Assembly: GCF_913777625.1 (NCBI RefSeq)
Contig: NZ_CAJYTI010000001.1
Span: 124,001 to 188,000 of the forward strand
Direction: 5' to 3'
DNA: 64,000 nt
DNA from: an uncultured Sphingomonas sp.
GTDB lineage: Bacteria; Pseudomonadota; Alphaproteobacteria; Sphingomonadales; Sphingomonadaceae
The translations under genes were made by a program, and so were the position numbers. The stretch's first letter is position 1, and each line of letters begins with the position of its first letter. Of this stretch, positions 61,992-64,000 are shown in pieces. The notes beneath the pieces are model-generated. The model was not told where the DNA came from and did no database searches. It worked only from the letters and a program-made list of their open reading frames with translations.

Positions 61992-63104
61992 ATGAAGACC
62001 CGCGCCGCCGTCGCCTTCGAAGCGAAGAAGCCGCTGGAGATCGTCGAACTCGATCTGGAAGGGCCCAAGCCCGGCGAAGTTCTGGTCGAGATCATGGCCA
62101 CCGGCCTCTGCCACACCGATGCCTACACGCTGGACGGCCTCGATTCCGAAGGCCTGTTCCCCTCGGTGCTCGGCCATGAAGGCGCGGGCATCGTCCGCGA
62201 GGTGGGCGCCGGCGTCACCAGCGTGGAGCCCGGCGACCATGTCATCCCGCTCTACACGCCCGAATGCCGCCAGTGTAAGTCGTGCCTGTCGGGCAAGACC
62301 AACCTGTGCACCGCCATCCGCGCCACCCAGGGCAAGGGCCTGATGCCCGACGGCACCACCCGCTTCAGCTACAAGGGGCAGCCGATCTTCCATTACATGG
62401 GCTGCTCGACCTTCTCGAACTTCACCGTGCTGCCCGAAATCGCGGTGGCGAAGATCCGCGAGGACGCGCCGTTCCAGACCAGCTGCTATATCGGCTGCGG
62501 CGTCACCACCGGCGTCGGCGCGGTGGTCAACACCGCCAAGGTGCAGGTGGGCGAGACGGTCGTGGTGTTCGGGCTGGGCGGGATCGGCCTCAACGTGATC
62601 CAGGGTGCGCGCCTCGCGGGCGCCGGCCAGATCATCGGCATCGACGTGAATCCGGACCGCGAGGCATGGGGCCGCAAGTTCGGCATGACCCACTTCCTCA
62701 ACACCAAGGGCATGTCGCGCGAGGCGATCGTCGCCAAGGTGGTCGAGATGACCGACGGCGGCGCCGACTACAGCTTCGACGCGACCGGCAACACCGAGGT
62801 GATGCGCACCGCGCTCGAATGCTGCCATCGCGGCTGGGGCGAATCGATCATCATCGGCGTGGCCGAGGCAGGCAAGGAAATCAGCACCCGCCCGTTCCAG
62901 CTGGTCACCGGCCGCGTCTGGAAGGGCACCGCGTTCGGCGGCGCCAAGGGCCGGACCGACGTGCCGAAGATCGTCGACTGGTACATGAACGGCAAGATCG
63001 CGATCGACCCGATGATCACCCATGTGCTGACGCTGGAAGAGATCAACAAGGGCTTCGACCTGATGCATGCGGGTGAGAGCATCCGCAGCGTCGTGGTGTA
63101 TTGA
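61992..63104 (+). CDS. frmA: S-(hydroxymethyl)glutathione dehydrogenase / class III alcohol dehydrogenase
   Basis: A 370-residue zinc MDR enzyme that oxidises S-hydroxymethylglutathione to S-formylglutathione, detoxifying formaldehyde. Catalytic zinc ligands are in '[14 protein letters not shown]' and '[13 protein letters not shown]'; the structural zinc site is '[16 protein letters not shown]'; class III marks are '[17 protein letters not shown]' and '[23 protein letters not shown]'. The NAD motif is '[18 protein letters not shown]'. AGGAG precedes ATG 61992. It heads a cluster with a VOC protein and PurU; S-formylglutathione hydrolase, the usual partner, is not seen before the window ends. 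Confidence 0.97.
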   Translation: MKTRAAVAFEAKKPLEIVELDLEGPKPGEVLVEIMATGLCHTDAYTLDGLDSEGLFPSVLGHEGAGIVREVGAGVTSVEPGDHVIPLYTPECRQCKSCLSGKTNLCTAIRATQGKGLMPDGTTRFSYKGQPIFHYMGCSTFSNFTVLPEIAVAKIREDAPFQTSCYIGCGVTTGVGAVVNTAKVQVGETVVVFGLGGIGLNVIQGARLAGAGQIIGIDVNPDREAWGRKFGMTHFLNTKGMSREAIVAKVVEMTDGGADYSFDATGNTEVMRTALECCHRGWGESIIIGVAEAGKEISTRPFQLVTGRVWKGTAFGGAKGRTDVPKIVDWYMNGKIAIDPMITHVLTLEEINKGFDLMHAGESIRSVVVY

Positions 63105-63118
63105 GAGGAGAAACCGCC

Positions 63119-63502
63119 ATGTTCAGCCACGTGATGCTGGGCGCCAACGACCTCACGGCGTCCAAGGCCTTTTACGATGCCGCGCTCGGCGCGCTCGGGA
63201 TCCCGCCGGGCCAGGGCGACCCGAAGAAGCGGATCCTCTATGCCCATGACGGCGGCCGCTTCATGCTGACCAAGCCGATCGACGGCGCACCGGCGTGCCA
63301 CGCCAATGGCGGCACGATCGGTTTCCGTGCGGCGAGCCCCGAGCTGGCCGACGCCTGGCACGCCGCAGGCCTGGCGCATGGCGGCACCGCGATCGAAGAC
63401 CCGCCCGGCTGGCGCGAGAGCCCGTTCGGCGCGCTCTATCTCGCCTATCTGCGCGATCCGGCGGGCAACAAGGTGTGCGCGGTGCACCGCAAACCCGCCT
63501 GA
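63119..63502 (+). CDS. VOC (glyoxalase/bleomycin resistance) family protein
   Basis: A 127-residue vicinal-oxygen-chelate protein: 'MFSHVMLGANDLTASKAFYDAALGALGI', 'HDGGRFMLTKPIDG', 'GTIGFRAASPELADAWHAAGLAHGG' and 'LAYLRDPAGNKVCAVHRKP'. Metal ligands would be His4 and Glu/Asp-type residues in the beta strands. It is the kind often found beside frmA in alphaproteobacteria; it may assist glutathione-adduct chemistry, but that is unproven. GAGAGGAGAAACCGCC precedes the ATG, 15 bp after the frmA stop. Confidence 0.92.
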   Translation: MFSHVMLGANDLTASKAFYDAALGALGIPPGQGDPKKRILYAHDGGRFMLTKPIDGAPACHANGGTIGFRAASPELADAWHAAGLAHGGTAIEDPPGWRESPFGALYLAYLRDPAGNKVCAVHRKPA

Positions 63503-63531
63503 TCCCAGCGATTCACACCAGGGGGAATGGC

Positions 63532-64000
63532 ATGGTCGGCACATCGGAAAGCTGGATCCTCACGCTCACCTGCGCCGATCGCGTCGGTATCGTGGCGGGG
63601 GTGAGCGGGTTCCTCGCGGAGCGCGACGGGTTCATCCTGGACAGCCAGCAATATGCCGATCTGGAGACGGGGCGCTTCTTCCTGCGCCTCGTCTTCCAGG
63701 CGGGCGGCCCCCGCTTCCCCGATGGCGAGGCGCTGCGGGCGGACTTTGCCCCGATCGCCGAACGGCTGGGGCTGGACTGGTCGCTCACCCCCCGCACCGC
63801 ACGGCCGCGCATGGTGGTGGCGGTGTCCAAGGGCTCGCACTGCCTCGCCGACCTGCTCCACCGCCGGGCGAGCAATGCGCTCGCGGCGGACATCGTCGCC
63901 GTCGTCTCCAACCATGCGACCTTGCGCGGGCTCGCCGAATGGCACGGCGTGCCGTTCCACCACCTGCCGGTCGGCGCCGCCAATCGCGCCGAGCAGGAGG
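63532..64000 (+). CDS. purU: Formyltetrahydrofolate deformylase PurU (cut by window end)
   Basis: The first 156 residues of PurU, which releases formate from 10-formyltetrahydrofolate. An N-terminal ACT domain ('WILTLTCADRVGIVAGVSGFLAERDGFILDSQQYAD') is followed by the start of the formyltransferase-like domain ('RMVVAVSKGSHCLADLLHRR', 'DIVAVVSNHATLRGLAEWHGVPFHHLPV'). The ATG 63532 follows AGGGGGAATGGC. It is missing from the ORF track because the frame runs off the end. With frmA it makes a one-carbon cluster linking formaldehyde, formate and folate. Confidence 0.93.
   Translation, partial: MVGTSESWILTLTCADRVGIVAGVSGFLAERDGFILDSQQYADLETGRFFLRLVFQAGGPRFPDGEALRADFAPIAERLGLDWSLTPRTARPRMVVAVSKGSHCLADLLHRRASNALAADIVAVVSNHATLRGLAEWHGVPFHHLPVGAANRAEQE

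Overview
The window is a stretch of high-GC alphaproteobacterial chromosome that looks like Sphingomonas or a close sphingomonad. The evidence is the set of families present: TrcR (DUF1013), DUF1192, an UrrA-like small secreted protein, a cysteine-less L36, a heme-type FixL/FixJ pair, a large TonB-dependent receptor and an M13 peptidase. Overlapping GTGA/ATGA/TGATG stop-start junctions are very common. There are no rRNA or tRNA genes, prophage, integrase or CRISPR array. It is mostly ordinary core chromosome with small accessory pockets at about 26.5-27.0 kb and 53.6-54.9 kb.

Layout. 0-9.2 kb: a four-cysteine protein, a DEAD-box helicase, a membrane protein paired with an N-acetylmuramidase, a membrane metallophosphoesterase, a TonB receptor and a divergent secreted alpha/beta hydrolase. 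9.2-18 kb: a TPR-sulfotransferase with a coupled membrane protein, a GST, a Tat-exported dienelactone-hydrolase-like enzyme, TrcR, a glycosyltransferase/metallophosphoesterase operon resembling the Agt/PlcP lipid-remodelling pair, two tandem 141-aa paralogues and a quinone oxidoreductase. 18-28.3 kb: DUF1192, ClpA without an adjacent ClpS, small secreted proteins, GalE, MsrA, Sua5-type threonylcarbamoyl-AMP synthase, an acyl-CoA dehydrogenase, a DUF559 nuclease bracketed by repeat copies, and threonine synthase.

28.3-41.4 kb: an alcohol/aldehyde dehydrogenase operon, an unrecognised 554-aa protein, signal peptidase I between a GntR regulator and a tiny membrane protein, a nitroreductase, a POT peptide transporter, an M13 peptidase and acetyl-CoA synthetase. 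ADH, ALDH and Acs together would carry ethanol to acetyl-CoA. 41.5-46.4 kb: a four-gene tripartite ABC efflux operon (outer-membrane factor, adaptor, ATPase, permease) with a palindromic repeat inside it. 46.4-53.6 kb: MobA-like and XdhC molybdoenzyme maturation genes, a secreted glycerophosphodiesterase, lipoproteins, a beta-propeller protein, an HAD phosphatase with rpmJ, and a coupled lipoprotein/M14 carboxypeptidase/GNAT set.

53.6-64 kb: a pocket of small membrane genes and short repeats, PhzF with a GFA-family protein, a degenerate receiver/FixL/FixJ oxygen-sensing operon, a DUF4126/MerA-like flavoprotein/sulfite-oxidase-like operon, and a formaldehyde-handling cluster (glutathione-dependent formaldehyde dehydrogenase, a VOC protein and PurU, which is cut by the window end). 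The items most worth following up are the PlcP/Agt pair, the pseudo-receiver in front of FixL, the DUF559 nuclease inside inverted repeats, the membrane protein/muramidase pair and the tandem 141-aa paralogues. All functions are read from sequence recognition only; no search was run.
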